Shown: piece after piece, positions 54,670-62,994 of the stretch | Position numbering within the stretch: the stretch's first letter is position 1 | How the letters are laid out: each line of letters starts with the position of its first letter | Source: Streptomyces sp. AM 2-1-1 | GTDB taxonomy: Bacteria > Actinomycetota > Actinomycetes > Streptomycetales > Streptomycetaceae | Direction: 5' to 3' | Assembly: GCF_029167645.1 (NCBI RefSeq) | Contig: NZ_CP119147.1 | Coordinates: 124,001-188,000 of the forward strand | Length of the DNA: 64,000 bases | Made by a program: the position numbers and the translations under genes | Notes under the pieces: generated by a model | Seen by the model: the letters and a program-made list of their open reading frames with translations, nothing else | Database searches by the model: none | Told to the model about the DNA's origin: nothing

Positions 54670-55829
54670 TCTGTCCCGGCTGTGAGGCATCCCTGAAGCG
54701 CGCCGACCGGGTCGGCGGCACCTGCGTGCACTGCGGGCGGCGCTTCGCCCTGGATCCCTGGACCGACGGGCCGGGAATGCACGACGTGCGGATACGGCGG
54801 TGCGTCGAGCGGGCCACCGACGACGGCCGCCTGCGGATCACGCTGACCCAGCTCTGGTACGCGTCGCGCGCCGCCAACCCGGTCACCGAGGCGGCTCCCG
54901 CGCGGGGTGTGCGGGCGTGGAAGCGCTGGACGGCAGCGCTACCGCTCTCTGCCGCGCTGGTGGCAGCCGCCCTGTCGGCCGACGGTGCTCCCGGCGTGGT
55001 CGCCGCGGTGCTCGCTCCGGTGGTGCTGATCCTCGCGGCGGCTCTGCGCCACCGTCCCGCGAGGCGTGCGTCCGCGAGAGTCCAGCCCGCCCGCGACACC
55101 TTCGCCGGGCTGCTGCGGGGCGCGTGGACCACGGTCTACGGCGGACTGCCCCGCGGTGTGGTGGACGAGGCCCGCAAGGCCGGCCGGAAAGCCGCGGGCC
55201 GGAGCCCTGCGGCGGCGGGGACCGGGCCGCCCCGGGTGGCGATCGTCTGCGACCCCGTCATCGCGCGCTTCCTCACCGAGAACCGGATCCCGGATCTGCC
55301 GCACACCCTCCTGGTGACGGGAACCGGTGCGCGCAAGGGTGGTTCCGGCGGACTCGCCAAGGTACGGGAGGCGCTGGATCTGCTGGCCGGGCACGCGGAG
55401 GGCCTGCCCGTCGTGGTGCTGCACGACGCGGACGCCGAAGGCGCGCTGCTGGCACCGGCACTCCGTGCGGCCCTCCCCGGGCGGACCGTCGTCGACGCGG
55501 GCCTCCGCCCCGGCGCCGCCGCACGCAACCGGCGCGCCGTCCGCCTCCTCTCGTCCCGTCCCGGGTACGACGCGGAGGTGCTGCGCACGGTGGGCGGTGT
55601 GCCGGACCCGGAGGCCGCCCTGCTGGCCGAGGGCTGGTGGTGGCCGCTGGCGGCCGTACCGCCGCCGCTCCTCGCCAAGGCCGTGGCCGGCGCGGTCGAG
55701 CACGCCGTGGCGTCGCCCACGCCGGTGGCCGCGGGCGGAGCGACGCTCGCGCAGGGGTTCCTCACCTGGCCCGACCCGACCGGCCGCACCCCCCAGAAGC
55801 ACGACCGGCACGACAGGAGCACCTCATGA
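54666..55829 (+). CDS. zinc-ribbon membrane protein with winged-helix-like and TOPRIM-like motifs, paralogue 2
   Basis: A 387-residue paralogue of the preceding protein with identical spacing at the N-terminus: Cys3, Cys6, Cys20, Cys23 and Gln62-Leu-Trp-Tyr65 (in RITLTQLWYASR). Two hydrophobic helices span about 88-125. The soluble half shows VAIVCDPVIARFL, LPHTLLVTGTGARKGGSGG and VVVLHDADAEGALL (D254, D256), and ends QGFLTWPDPTGR. A GARKGGSGGL insert before the last strand is absent from paralogue 1. The GTG start overlaps the previous stop (GTGA), and its own stop overlaps the next start (ATGA). Function is unknown; a membrane-bound nucleic-acid or nucleotide enzyme is one reading of the motifs. 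Confidence 0.72.
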   Translation: MICPGCEASLKRADRVGGTCVHCGRRFALDPWTDGPGMHDVRIRRCVERATDDGRLRITLTQLWYASRAANPVTEAAPARGVRAWKRWTAALPLSAALVAAALSADGAPGVVAAVLAPVVLILAAALRHRPARRASARVQPARDTFAGLLRGAWTTVYGGLPRGVVDEARKAGRKAAGRSPAAAGTGPPRVAIVCDPVIARFLTENRIPDLPHTLLVTGTGARKGGSGGLAKVREALDLLAGHAEGLPVVVLHDADAEGALLAPALRAALPGRTVVDAGLRPGAAARNRRAVRLLSSRPGYDAEVLRTVGGVPDPEAALLAEGWWWPLAAVPPPLLAKAVAGAVEHAVASPTPVAAGGATLAQGFLTWPDPTGRTPQKHDRHDRSTS

Positions 55830-56743
55830 CGTCGCGACGCCCTCCCGTCACCGGGACACGCGCCCTGTCCGCCCCGACCGGCGCCCGCGTACTCGCCCGT
55901 GCCAAGGAGTACGCGCTGCGGGCCGCGATCGGCGCTGCGGCCGCCCGCGCGGCGGAACCGGGCGGACTGCGTTTCACCGAACGGCAGTTGTACTTCCAGA
56001 CCTGCCGGGTGCTCGATCCTTCGCCGACGGTGCTGAGCCGTGTTCCGCGCACCGTGCGGCCGTACCTGCGGCTGTCCTCCTTCTCCCGGGCCCTGGACGC
56101 CATGGGCCGGGACACGGTCGAAGGGCTGCTGCCGCCCGCGCCGGCGGGGGCACCCGCCCCGGAGCGGGAGAGCGAGCCCGACCTCCACGCCTACGGACTC
56201 CCCCGTCTCCTCGTCTGCCAGGACCGCTCGATCGCCCGGATGCTGCTCGCCAACCACGTCCATCTGGAGGCGGCCTGCCCGGTTCTCGCGGGCGAGGACG
56301 CGCTGCTGCTCGACGCGCGGCTGACCGCCGCGTTGGAACGGGCGGGTGAGGCGACGGTGTACGTCCTGCACGACGCCGGCCCCCTGGGCATCGCGCTCCC
56401 TGGCCGGGTGCGGGCCGCTCTCGGGGCGCTGCCCGGGGTGCGGGTCTCCTCCCTCGGGCTGGTCCCGCGCCACGCGCGGGCCATGCGGCTGCCGGCCGGA
56501 CGCGGCCCGGTGCGGCCGGCGGAACTCGCCGGGCTGCCCGCCACCCTCCGGCCGCAGGAAACTGCCTGGTTGGCGCGCGGCCGGTTCGCCGAGGTCGCCG
56601 CCGTCCCTCCGGACCGGCTGGTCCGCGGGGTGCTGCGCCTCACCCGCGGGCCGCGGGTCCCGCGTGCCTCGGTGTGGACCGGGCTGCGGGACCTGCGGAC
56701 CACCGGCTTTCTGACCTGGCCCGATCCGACCGGACGACACTGA
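55826..56743 (+). CDS. soluble divergent paralogue 3 of the TOPRIM-like set
   Basis: A 305-residue relative of the two preceding genes that lacks the zinc ribbon and the membrane helices. The winged-helix-like motif is retained as LRFTERQLYFQ (Q54-F57), with Phe where the others have Tyr. The TOPRIM-like strand reads VYVLHDAGPLGIAL, so the second Asp of DxD is Gly185. LLVCQDRSIARMLL and the terminal TGFLTWPDPTGR confirm the relationship. The loss of both candidate catalytic residues suggests a non-catalytic partner, perhaps in a complex with the other two. It is translationally coupled to paralogue 2 (ATGA). Confidence 0.7.
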   Translation: MTSRRPPVTGTRALSAPTGARVLARAKEYALRAAIGAAAARAAEPGGLRFTERQLYFQTCRVLDPSPTVLSRVPRTVRPYLRLSSFSRALDAMGRDTVEGLLPPAPAGAPAPERESEPDLHAYGLPRLLVCQDRSIARMLLANHVHLEAACPVLAGEDALLLDARLTAALERAGEATVYVLHDAGPLGIALPGRVRAALGALPGVRVSSLGLVPRHARAMRLPAGRGPVRPAELAGLPATLRPQETAWLARGRFAEVAAVPPDRLVRGVLRLTRGPRVPRASVWTGLRDLRTTGFLTWPDPTGRH

Positions 56744-56755
56744 GGACCGCAGACC

Positions 56756-57286
56756 ATGATCAGGCCCGTAGAGACCGGTTACAGCGACGAGCTGCTGGCC
56801 GACGGCAGTGTGCACCGCACGTACGAGGGGGGCCGGGAGGAGTGGCGGCAGCGTGATCCCTCGCGCCCGGGGGTGGTGCGCTGGTACGACAACGCGTCGG
56901 CGTCGGGGACGGACGAACTCCTGGGCGACCGCATCGTCAAACGCGTCTGCGACGGCACCGTCACCTACGGCCGGGACATCGGCTACGGGCGGACGGTCTG
57001 GGGGCGCGGCGAGACCCTCATGGTCAACCGCACCTCCTTCGGCGGCCGGATGGGGCTGCTGCTCGCGGGGGTCGGCGTCACGGCTCTGGCCGTCACGGAG
57101 GCGCAGCTGCCGCCGCTGCACCTGAGCCCGGAAGAGGAGGAGGAGCTGCGCCGGCAGGCACAGGAGCAGCCCTCCGGCGGGGGCGGCGACGGAGCCGGCG
57201 ACTCGGGGAGCTCCGGGGGCGACGACTGGGACGGTGACTGGGGCGGCGGGGACGACGGGGACTGGAGCGACGACGACTTCGGCTGA
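56756..57286 (+). CDS. small protein with weak membrane segment and acidic tail
   Basis: A 176-residue protein of no recognised family. The first 90 residues are beta-rich and charged (YSDELLADGSVHRTYEGG, then REEWRQRDPSRPGVV and a near-repeat DELLGDRIVKRVCDG). A short hydrophobic stretch follows (MGLLLAGVGVTALAV), then EEEEELRRQAQEQ and a Gly/Asp/Trp tail (DDWDGDWGGGDDGDW). It lies 12 bp after paralogue 3 behind a GAGGA site, so it belongs to the same operon. Confidence 0.65.
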   Translation: MIRPVETGYSDELLADGSVHRTYEGGREEWRQRDPSRPGVVRWYDNASASGTDELLGDRIVKRVCDGTVTYGRDIGYGRTVWGRGETLMVNRTSFGGRMGLLLAGVGVTALAVTEAQLPPLHLSPEEEEELRRQAQEQPSGGGGDGAGDSGSSGGDDWDGDWGGGDDGDWSDDDFG

Positions 57287-57354
57287 CCGGCCGGAGCGGT
57301 GCGTGGAGGAGATCCGGAGAACCCGGCGAGGAACAGAGCGGAAAGGAGCCGTCG

Positions 57355-59130
57355 ATGGCGCGCTTCTGCGTGTGTGTGGCACCCACCACCGACCGGGCCC
57401 GTGCCCAGGTCCTGGCGATGGGGGCGATCGGCGGGGCGGGGCCCGGGGCCATCGTCCGGCGTGCCGACCTGGCACTGCTGCGCGGCGAGCCGGGCCCGGC
57501 CGAGGGCCCGTTCACCGCGTGCGGCCTCACCGCCGCCGGTGAGGTCACCCTGCACAACAGGCCGGTCCTGCTGAACGCCCTGGCCGCGGCGTGCGATCCG
57601 GCCCCGGTCCGCTGCACGGACGGCGAACTGCTGCTGCGCATGTGGGCGGTGCTCGGGGCCGAGGGGGTGGCGCTCGCCGAGGGGATGTTCGTCCTGGCCG
57701 TGCTCGACGGCACGGACCTGGTGCTGATCCGCGACCACCTCGGTGCCCGTACCGTGTTCTACGCCCGGGCGCAGGGGGCGTGGGCCGCCTCCACCTCCCT
57801 GCGGGCACTGCGCCGTTGGCCGGCTCTCGGCACGTCGGTGAACCTCGCGGCGGTCCGCTCGTTCCTGACGTTCGCGTACCTGCCCGGCGAGGAGACGCTG
57901 CTGACGGGTGTACGGGAGGTGCTGCCCGGGCGCGTGCTGCGACTGTCGCCGGACGGCTCGGTCTCGGAGACCGTCCACTGGGAGCCCACCGAGCGGCTCG
58001 ACACCTCCGGGGCCGAGGGTCGCCAGGACCGCGTCCTGGCGCTCCGGTCCCTGCTGGAGGACGCGGTGGCCTGCCGGCTGCCGGAGGCGCGGCCCGTGGC
58101 GGTGCTGTTGTCGGGGGGCGTCGACAGCTCGCTGGTGACGGCGCTCGCGGCGAAGCTGCACAGCCGTCCGGTCCGCACCTACTCGATCAGCTTCGGTGAC
58201 GAACTCCCCAACGAGCTGGGGTATTCGGGCATGGTCGCCGCGCACTGCGGGACCGATCACCGGGTGCTGAACGTCTCCGGTACGACGGTCGCGGCGCGGC
58301 TCGCCGAGGCGGCGGCGCTGCTCGACAGTCCGGTGGGCGATCCGCTGACGGTGCCCAATCTGCTGCTGGCGGAGGCGGTGGCCGACGAGGGGGCCACGGT
58401 GGTGCTCAACGGGGAGGGCGGCGACCCCGTCTTCGGCGGGCCGAAGAACCTCCCCATGCTGGTGCAGGAGATGCAGCGGGAGGCGGGGGCGCCGTGGGAC
58501 GAGGACCGGGCGACCGCGTACCTGCGGTCGTACCGCAAGTGCTGGACGGACCTTCCGGTGCTGCTGACCCCGCGGGCGCTGGACGCTCTGCGGGACGCGC
58601 CGCTCCCCCAGCGTTTCGTGGAGCCCTACCTGCTGGCGGGCCCGCGGAGTCCGTACCGGATGGAGGGCCTGCTCAACCAGTTGCTGCACTGCAACGTGCG
58701 GACCAAGGGCTCGCACCACATCCTCACCAAGGTGGAACGGCTGACCTCGTCCCAGGGCATCGAGGGCCGCGCCCCCCTGTTCGACCGCAGGGTCGTCGAC
58801 CACGCCTTCGCCGTTCCCGCCGGGGACAAGCTCCGGGGCACGGTGGAGAAGTGGATTCTCAAGGAGGCCGTACGCGACCTCCTCCCCGGCACCGTCGTCG
58901 ACCGCCCCAAAAGCGGGATGCGGGTGCCGGTGCAGCAGTGGCTGACCGGTCCGCTGCGGGACCTCGGCAACGACCTGCTGCTGGGGCCCGAGGCCCGTCG
59001 GCGCGGCCTGTTCCGCCAGGACACGATCCGTACGTGGATGAAGGGCGAGGGCACGCTGCTGCCGCGCCAGGGCGGAAAGCTCTGGCTCGTCCTGACGCTG
59101 GAGCTGTGGCTCCGCTCCTACGGCCTCTGA
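57355..59130 (+). CDS. asparagine-synthetase-like ligase without the Cys2 glutaminase nucleophile
   Basis: A 591-residue AsnB-type protein. The synthetase domain has the pyrophosphate loop SGGVDSS (253-259), GEGGDPVFGG and late RPKSGMRVPVQQW and KWILKEAVRDLLP, so ATP-dependent activation of a carboxylate is expected. The N-terminal domain keeps the glutaminase fold (LNALAAA...DGELLLRMW, IRDHLGARTVFYA) but begins MARFCVCV, with no Cys at position 2, so glutamine hydrolysis should be lost. This is the state of beta-lactam synthetases and lasso-peptide cyclases, which use another amine. AAAGGAG precedes the ATG. An aldehyde dehydrogenase follows 58 bp later. Confidence 0.85.
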   Translation: MARFCVCVAPTTDRARAQVLAMGAIGGAGPGAIVRRADLALLRGEPGPAEGPFTACGLTAAGEVTLHNRPVLLNALAAACDPAPVRCTDGELLLRMWAVLGAEGVALAEGMFVLAVLDGTDLVLIRDHLGARTVFYARAQGAWAASTSLRALRRWPALGTSVNLAAVRSFLTFAYLPGEETLLTGVREVLPGRVLRLSPDGSVSETVHWEPTERLDTSGAEGRQDRVLALRSLLEDAVACRLPEARPVAVLLSGGVDSSLVTALAAKLHSRPVRTYSISFGDELPNELGYSGMVAAHCGTDHRVLNVSGTTVAARLAEAAALLDSPVGDPLTVPNLLLAEAVADEGATVVLNGEGGDPVFGGPKNLPMLVQEMQREAGAPWDEDRATAYLRSYRKCWTDLPVLLTPRALDALRDAPLPQRFVEPYLLAGPRSPYRMEGLLNQLLHCNVRTKGSHHILTKVERLTSSQGIEGRAPLFDRRVVDHAFAVPAGDKLRGTVEKWILKEAVRDLLPGTVVDRPKSGMRVPVQQWLTGPLRDLGNDLLLGPEARRRGLFRQDTIRTWMKGEGTLLPRQGGKLWLVLTLELWLRSYGL

Positions 59131-59188
59131 CGGCGTCCGGACACCGCGCACCGTACGGAACTCCCCCGAACCCGTGAGGAATCAACGG

Positions 59189-60538
59189 ATGAAGAGCACG
59201 CTCATCGACCCCCGTACCGGCGCGGCGCGCGGCACGGCGCCCGTCTCACGGGAGCCGGAGGTGACGGGGGCGGTGTCGGCCGCCGGGGCGGCGCTGCCGG
59301 CCTGGAGCGCCCTCACCCCCCGGGCGCGGGCCGACCGCCTGGGCAGGCTGGCCGCGTCGATCGAGACGCGTGCGGCGGAGTACTCGGCGTGCGAACGGGC
59401 CGGTACCGGCAAGCCCGAGTCGGAGACTACGGGCGAGATCGCGCAGGTGGCGGACCTCTTCCGGTTCTACGCGACGGCCGTGCGGAGCCGGACCGTCCCG
59501 GCCTCGGGCGGGCTGGTCGAGGGACACGAGAGCTGGGTGCGGTGGGAGCCGATCGGGGTGGTCGGGGTGGTCGTCCCGTGGAACTACCCGCTCCTGATGG
59601 CGGCGTGGCGGTGCGCACCGGCGCTGGCCGCCGGAAACACCGTCGTGGTCAAGCCGGCCGAGACCACTCCGGACTCCCTGCTGCTGCTCGCCGCGCACGC
59701 GGAGACGGCGCTGGGGGAAGGGGTGCTCCAGGTGGTGCCGGGCGACCGGACGACCGGACGGCTGCTGGTGGAGTCCGCAGTGGACATGGTCGCGTTCACG
59801 GGCAGCCCGGCGGCGGGCCGGGACGTCGCGGCACGGGCGGGCACCCGCCGGGTCAGCCTCGAACTGGGCGGCAACGCGCCGGCGATCGTCCTCCCCGACG
59901 CGCCGCCGCGGACGTGCGCGGCCCTCGCGGAAGCGGCGACGTACAACGCGGGGCAGAGCTGTGCGGCTCCCGCGCGCGTGATCACACTGGCGGAGAACTA
60001 CGAGAGCGTGGTCGCGCTGCTCGGTGCGGCGATGTCGGAGCGTGTGGCGGGCCGCGACTTCGGACCGCTGAACAACGCGGACCAGGCGGCCCGCTACGAC
60101 CGGATCGTCGCCGCGTCGGAGGCGGGACGGGTGACGGCAGGCACCGTCGGTGCGGTGGCGGGCGAGGAGAAAGGGTACTGGCGCCCGGCCCGGGTGCTGG
60201 CCGATCTGCCGCCCGCCGACCCGGCGGTCACCGAGGAGGTGTTCGGTCCCCTGCTCACCGTCGAGTGCGTGGCCACCGCCGAGGAGGCGCTGGCCCTCGC
60301 CAACAGCGTCCCCCAGGCCCTGGCGTCCAGTGTGTGGACGAGCGACCTGGAGAGCGGGCTCGGCCTGGCGTCCCGGCTCGACGCGGGTGAGGCCTGGGTC
60401 AACTGCCATCTGGTGCAGACCGCCGAACTCCCGCACGGCGGGAGGGGTTCCTCGGGTCACGGTACGGATCTGAGCCTGCTCGCCCTCGACGAGTACCAGC
60501 GTCCCAAGACGGTCACCGTGCGCCTGCGGAGCTCGTAG
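59189..60538 (+). CDS. aldehyde dehydrogenase family protein
   Basis: A 449-residue NAD(P)-dependent dehydrogenase that oxidises an aldehyde to a carboxylic acid. VVVPWNYPLLMAAW, VKPAETTPDSLLLL, FTGSPAAGRDVA, the catalytic-Glu strand SLELGGNAP and the nucleophile NAGQSCAAPARV are all present. The late EEVFGPLLTVECV is intact. It resembles betaine- or aminobutyraldehyde-type dehydrogenases. The ATG at 59189 has GAGGA eight bases upstream; a GTG five codons earlier is less likely. Its position behind the AsnB-like gene suggests that the two act on the same small molecule. Confidence 0.88.
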   Translation: MKSTLIDPRTGAARGTAPVSREPEVTGAVSAAGAALPAWSALTPRARADRLGRLAASIETRAAEYSACERAGTGKPESETTGEIAQVADLFRFYATAVRSRTVPASGGLVEGHESWVRWEPIGVVGVVVPWNYPLLMAAWRCAPALAAGNTVVVKPAETTPDSLLLLAAHAETALGEGVLQVVPGDRTTGRLLVESAVDMVAFTGSPAAGRDVAARAGTRRVSLELGGNAPAIVLPDAPPRTCAALAEAATYNAGQSCAAPARVITLAENYESVVALLGAAMSERVAGRDFGPLNNADQAARYDRIVAASEAGRVTAGTVGAVAGEEKGYWRPARVLADLPPADPAVTEEVFGPLLTVECVATAEEALALANSVPQALASSVWTSDLESGLGLASRLDAGEAWVNCHLVQTAELPHGGRGSSGHGTDLSLLALDEYQRPKTVTVRLRSS

Positions 60539-60644
60539 CCGCAGCCGTCGGTGCTCGGTTTCGCAGGCGCCGGAAGGGCTTCTGTCGGCCGGGTGGCTCC
60601 ACGTACCGTGTGATCATTCATCCGTGCGACGAAGGCGGCTCCGC

Positions 60645-61625
60645 ATGCCCCTGTTCGACCTGCCCCTCGAAGAGCTCCGTACCTACCGCAGCACGTCGGT
60701 GGAGCCCGCCGACTTCGACGCGTTCTGGTCGTCGACACTCGACGAGGCCCGTGAGCACCCGCTCGACGCCCGCTTCGAGCGGCTCGACGGCACGGGGTTG
60801 AAGACCGTGGAGGTCTTCGACGTGACCTTCGCCGGTTTCGGCGGTCACCCGGTCAAGGGGTGGCTCGTCCTTCCGGCGGGAACGACCGAACCGATTCCGG
60901 CGGTGGTGGAGTTCGTCGGGTACGGCGGCGGCCGGGGTCTGCCGCACACCCATCTCCTCCATGCCTCCGCCGGCTTCGCGCACTTCGTGATGGACACACG
61001 GGGCCAGGGCAGCGGCTGGGCGGGGGGCGACACGGCCGACCCGGTCGGCAGCGCACCCTCCTTCCCCGGGGTCATGACCCGCGGCGTCGAGGACCCGTAC
61101 ACCTACTACTACCGGCGGCTCTACACCGACGCGGTCCGGGCCGTGGAGGCCGCCCGCTCGCACCCGCTCGTCGACGCCTCGCGCACCGCGGCCGCCGGAA
61201 TCAGCCAGGGGGGCGGCATCACGCTCGCCGTCGCCGGTCTGGTGCCGGACCTCGTGGCGGTGGCGCCGGACGTCCCGTTCCTGTGCGACTTCCCGCGCGC
61301 TCTCACGGTGACCGACCGCGACCCGTACCGCGAGCTGGGCAACTACCTGAAGACGCACCGCGGCCGCACCGAACGGGTCAAGGCCACGCTCGCCTACTTC
61401 GACGGGGTGCACTTCGCCGCGCGGGCCGGCGCTCCGGCGCTCTTCTCGACGGCGCTGGAGGATCTGACCTGCCCGCCGTCCACGGTGTTCGCCGCGTTCA
61501 ACGCGTACGCCCATGAAGACAAGTCGATAGAGGTGTACGACTTCAACGACCACGAGGGCGGCGGTCCCTACCAGGAGGCGGCGCAGCTCGCCTGGCTGCC
61601 CGGCAGGCTGACCGCCTCGGTCTGA
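60645..61625 (+). CDS. CE7-family acetyl esterase (acetylxylan esterase/cephalosporin-C deacetylase)
   Basis: A 326-residue alpha/beta-hydrolase that removes acetyl groups from sugars or cephalosporin-like esters. The CE7 signature RGQGSGW follows the oxyanion region, the nucleophile elbow is GISQGGG (Ser in AAAGISQGG), the acid is expected in STALEDLTCPPST, and the His lies in FNDHEGG. The family start MPLFDLPLEELRTYR fixes the ATG at 60645. There is no signal peptide, which is normal for this cytoplasmic family. A 106-bp gap separates it from the preceding operon. Confidence 0.92.
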   Translation: MPLFDLPLEELRTYRSTSVEPADFDAFWSSTLDEAREHPLDARFERLDGTGLKTVEVFDVTFAGFGGHPVKGWLVLPAGTTEPIPAVVEFVGYGGGRGLPHTHLLHASAGFAHFVMDTRGQGSGWAGGDTADPVGSAPSFPGVMTRGVEDPYTYYYRRLYTDAVRAVEAARSHPLVDASRTAAAGISQGGGITLAVAGLVPDLVAVAPDVPFLCDFPRALTVTDRDPYRELGNYLKTHRGRTERVKATLAYFDGVHFAARAGAPALFSTALEDLTCPPSTVFAAFNAYAHEDKSIEVYDFNDHEGGGPYQEAAQLAWLPGRLTASV

Positions 61626-61633
61626 CCGGCCGC

Positions 61634-61669
61634 AGGCCCCCGCCGCACGAGGCACGAGGGGGCGGGGCC
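61634..61669. terminator. hairpin between convergent esterase and arginine deiminase genes
   Basis: A GC-rich inverted repeat, GGCCCCCGCC against GGGGGCGGGGCC, lies in the 61 bp separating the two stop codons and could end transcription from both sides. Confidence 0.5.
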
Positions 61670-61686
61670 GGTGCGGGGCCGGCGGT

Positions 61687-62946
61687 TCAGAACGGGACGG
61701 GGTCGCGGACGAGCGGGCAGGTCATGCAGTGGCCACCGCCTCGCCCGCGCCCCAACTCCGCGCCGACGATGGTGACGACCTCCACGCCGGCCTTGCGCAG
61801 CAGGGTGTTGGTCTGGGTGTTGCGGTCGTAGGTGAAGACGACGCCGGGTTCGAGCGCAACGGCGTTGTTGCCGCTGTCCCACTGCTGGCGCTCCGACGCG
61901 TACACGTCTCCGCCGGTCTCGATGGTCCGCAGCGCGGGGAGGCCGAGCCCCGCTGCCACGACGTCGACGAAGGGGGTGGACCCCTCGTCCGTGATCTCGA
62001 CGCCGGGGGCCTTGTCGCTGGGGCGGAGGGAGAAGGTGTGGACCGCGTCCATGATCTTCGGGTAGAGCGTCACGATGTCGCGGTCGGCGAAGGTGAAGAC
62101 GGTGTCCAGGTGCATCGCGGAGCGCAGTCGGGGCATGCCGGCCACGATGACGCGTTCGGCCGCCCCGTTCTCGAAGAGGGCGGCGGCGACCTGGGTGATG
62201 GCCTGGCGCGAGGTCCGCTCGCTCATCCCCATCAGGACGACGCCGTTGCCGACGGGCATGATGTCGCCGCCTTCGAAGGTGGCCTGTCCCCAGTCCTGCT
62301 CCGGGTCGCCCCACCACACCCTCGCGCCGCGGTACTCCGGGTGGAAGGCGTAGATGGCGGCCATCAGGAGCGTCTCGCCGTGCCGGGCGGGCCAGTACAG
62401 GGGGTTGAGGGTGACTCCACCGTAGAGCCAGCAGGTGGTGTCACGGGTGTACAGGGTGTTGGGCAGCGGCGGCATGAGGTACTCGCGTGCGGCGGTCGAC
62501 TCGCGGGCCAGCGCGAGGTAGCCGGAGCGGAACTCGTCGGGGAGGTCGGTGGTGGCGAGGCCGCCGATCAGGTACTCGGCGAGCCGGCGGGGCTCCAGCG
62601 ACTCCAGGTAGCCGCGGGTGTTGTCGATGAGGCCGAGGCCGACCTCGTTCGCGGTGATCTTCCGGTCCAGCAGCCAGTCCCGGGCCTCCGGGATCGCCAT
62701 GGTTCCGGCGAGCAGTTCGTGCAGCTCGACGACCTCGACGTCCGCCTGCCGCATCTTGTTGACGAAGTCGGCGTGGTCGCGTTGGGCGTTCTCCACCCAC
62801 ATCACGTCGTCGAAGAGCAGGTCGTCCGCGTTGGTGGGGGTGAGCCGCCGGTGGGCCGTCCCGGGGGCGCAGACCAGGACCTTGCGCAACTTGCCGACCT
62901 CGGAGTGGACGCCGAGGGCGGGCCCCTGGGCGGTCGTGTCAGTCAT
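61687..62946 (-). CDS. arcA: arginine deiminase
   Basis: A 419-residue enzyme that converts arginine to citrulline and ammonia, the first step of the arginine deiminase pathway. Diagnostic segments are [15 protein letters not shown] at the start, the substrate-binding [35 protein letters not shown] and the C-terminal nucleophile GGHCMTCPL (Cys407). All catalytic residues are present. The ATG start matches the family. The antiporter gene lies 48 bp upstream in the same direction; carbamate kinase and ornithine transcarbamylase genes are not in the window. Confidence 0.95.
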   Translation of the reverse strand: MTDTTAQGPALGVHSEVGKLRKVLVCAPGTAHRRLTPTNADDLLFDDVMWVENAQRDHADFVNKMRQADVEVVELHELLAGTMAIPEARDWLLDRKITANEVGLGLIDNTRGYLESLEPRRLAEYLIGGLATTDLPDEFRSGYLALARESTAAREYLMPPLPNTLYTRDTTCWLYGGVTLNPLYWPARHGETLLMAAIYAFHPEYRGARVWWGDPEQDWGQATFEGGDIMPVGNGVVLMGMSERTSRQAITQVAAALFENGAAERVIVAGMPRLRSAMHLDTVFTFADRDIVTLYPKIMDAVHTFSLRPSDKAPGVEITDEGSTPFVDVVAAGLGLPALRTIETGGDVYASERQQWDSGNNAVALEPGVVFTYDRNTQTNTLLRKAGVEVVTIVGAELGRGRGGGHCMTCPLVRDPVPF

Positions 62947-62994
62947 GGGGGGTGCCTTTCGCGGTTCACCGGCGGGCGGCCGGGGTCGAAGGGG

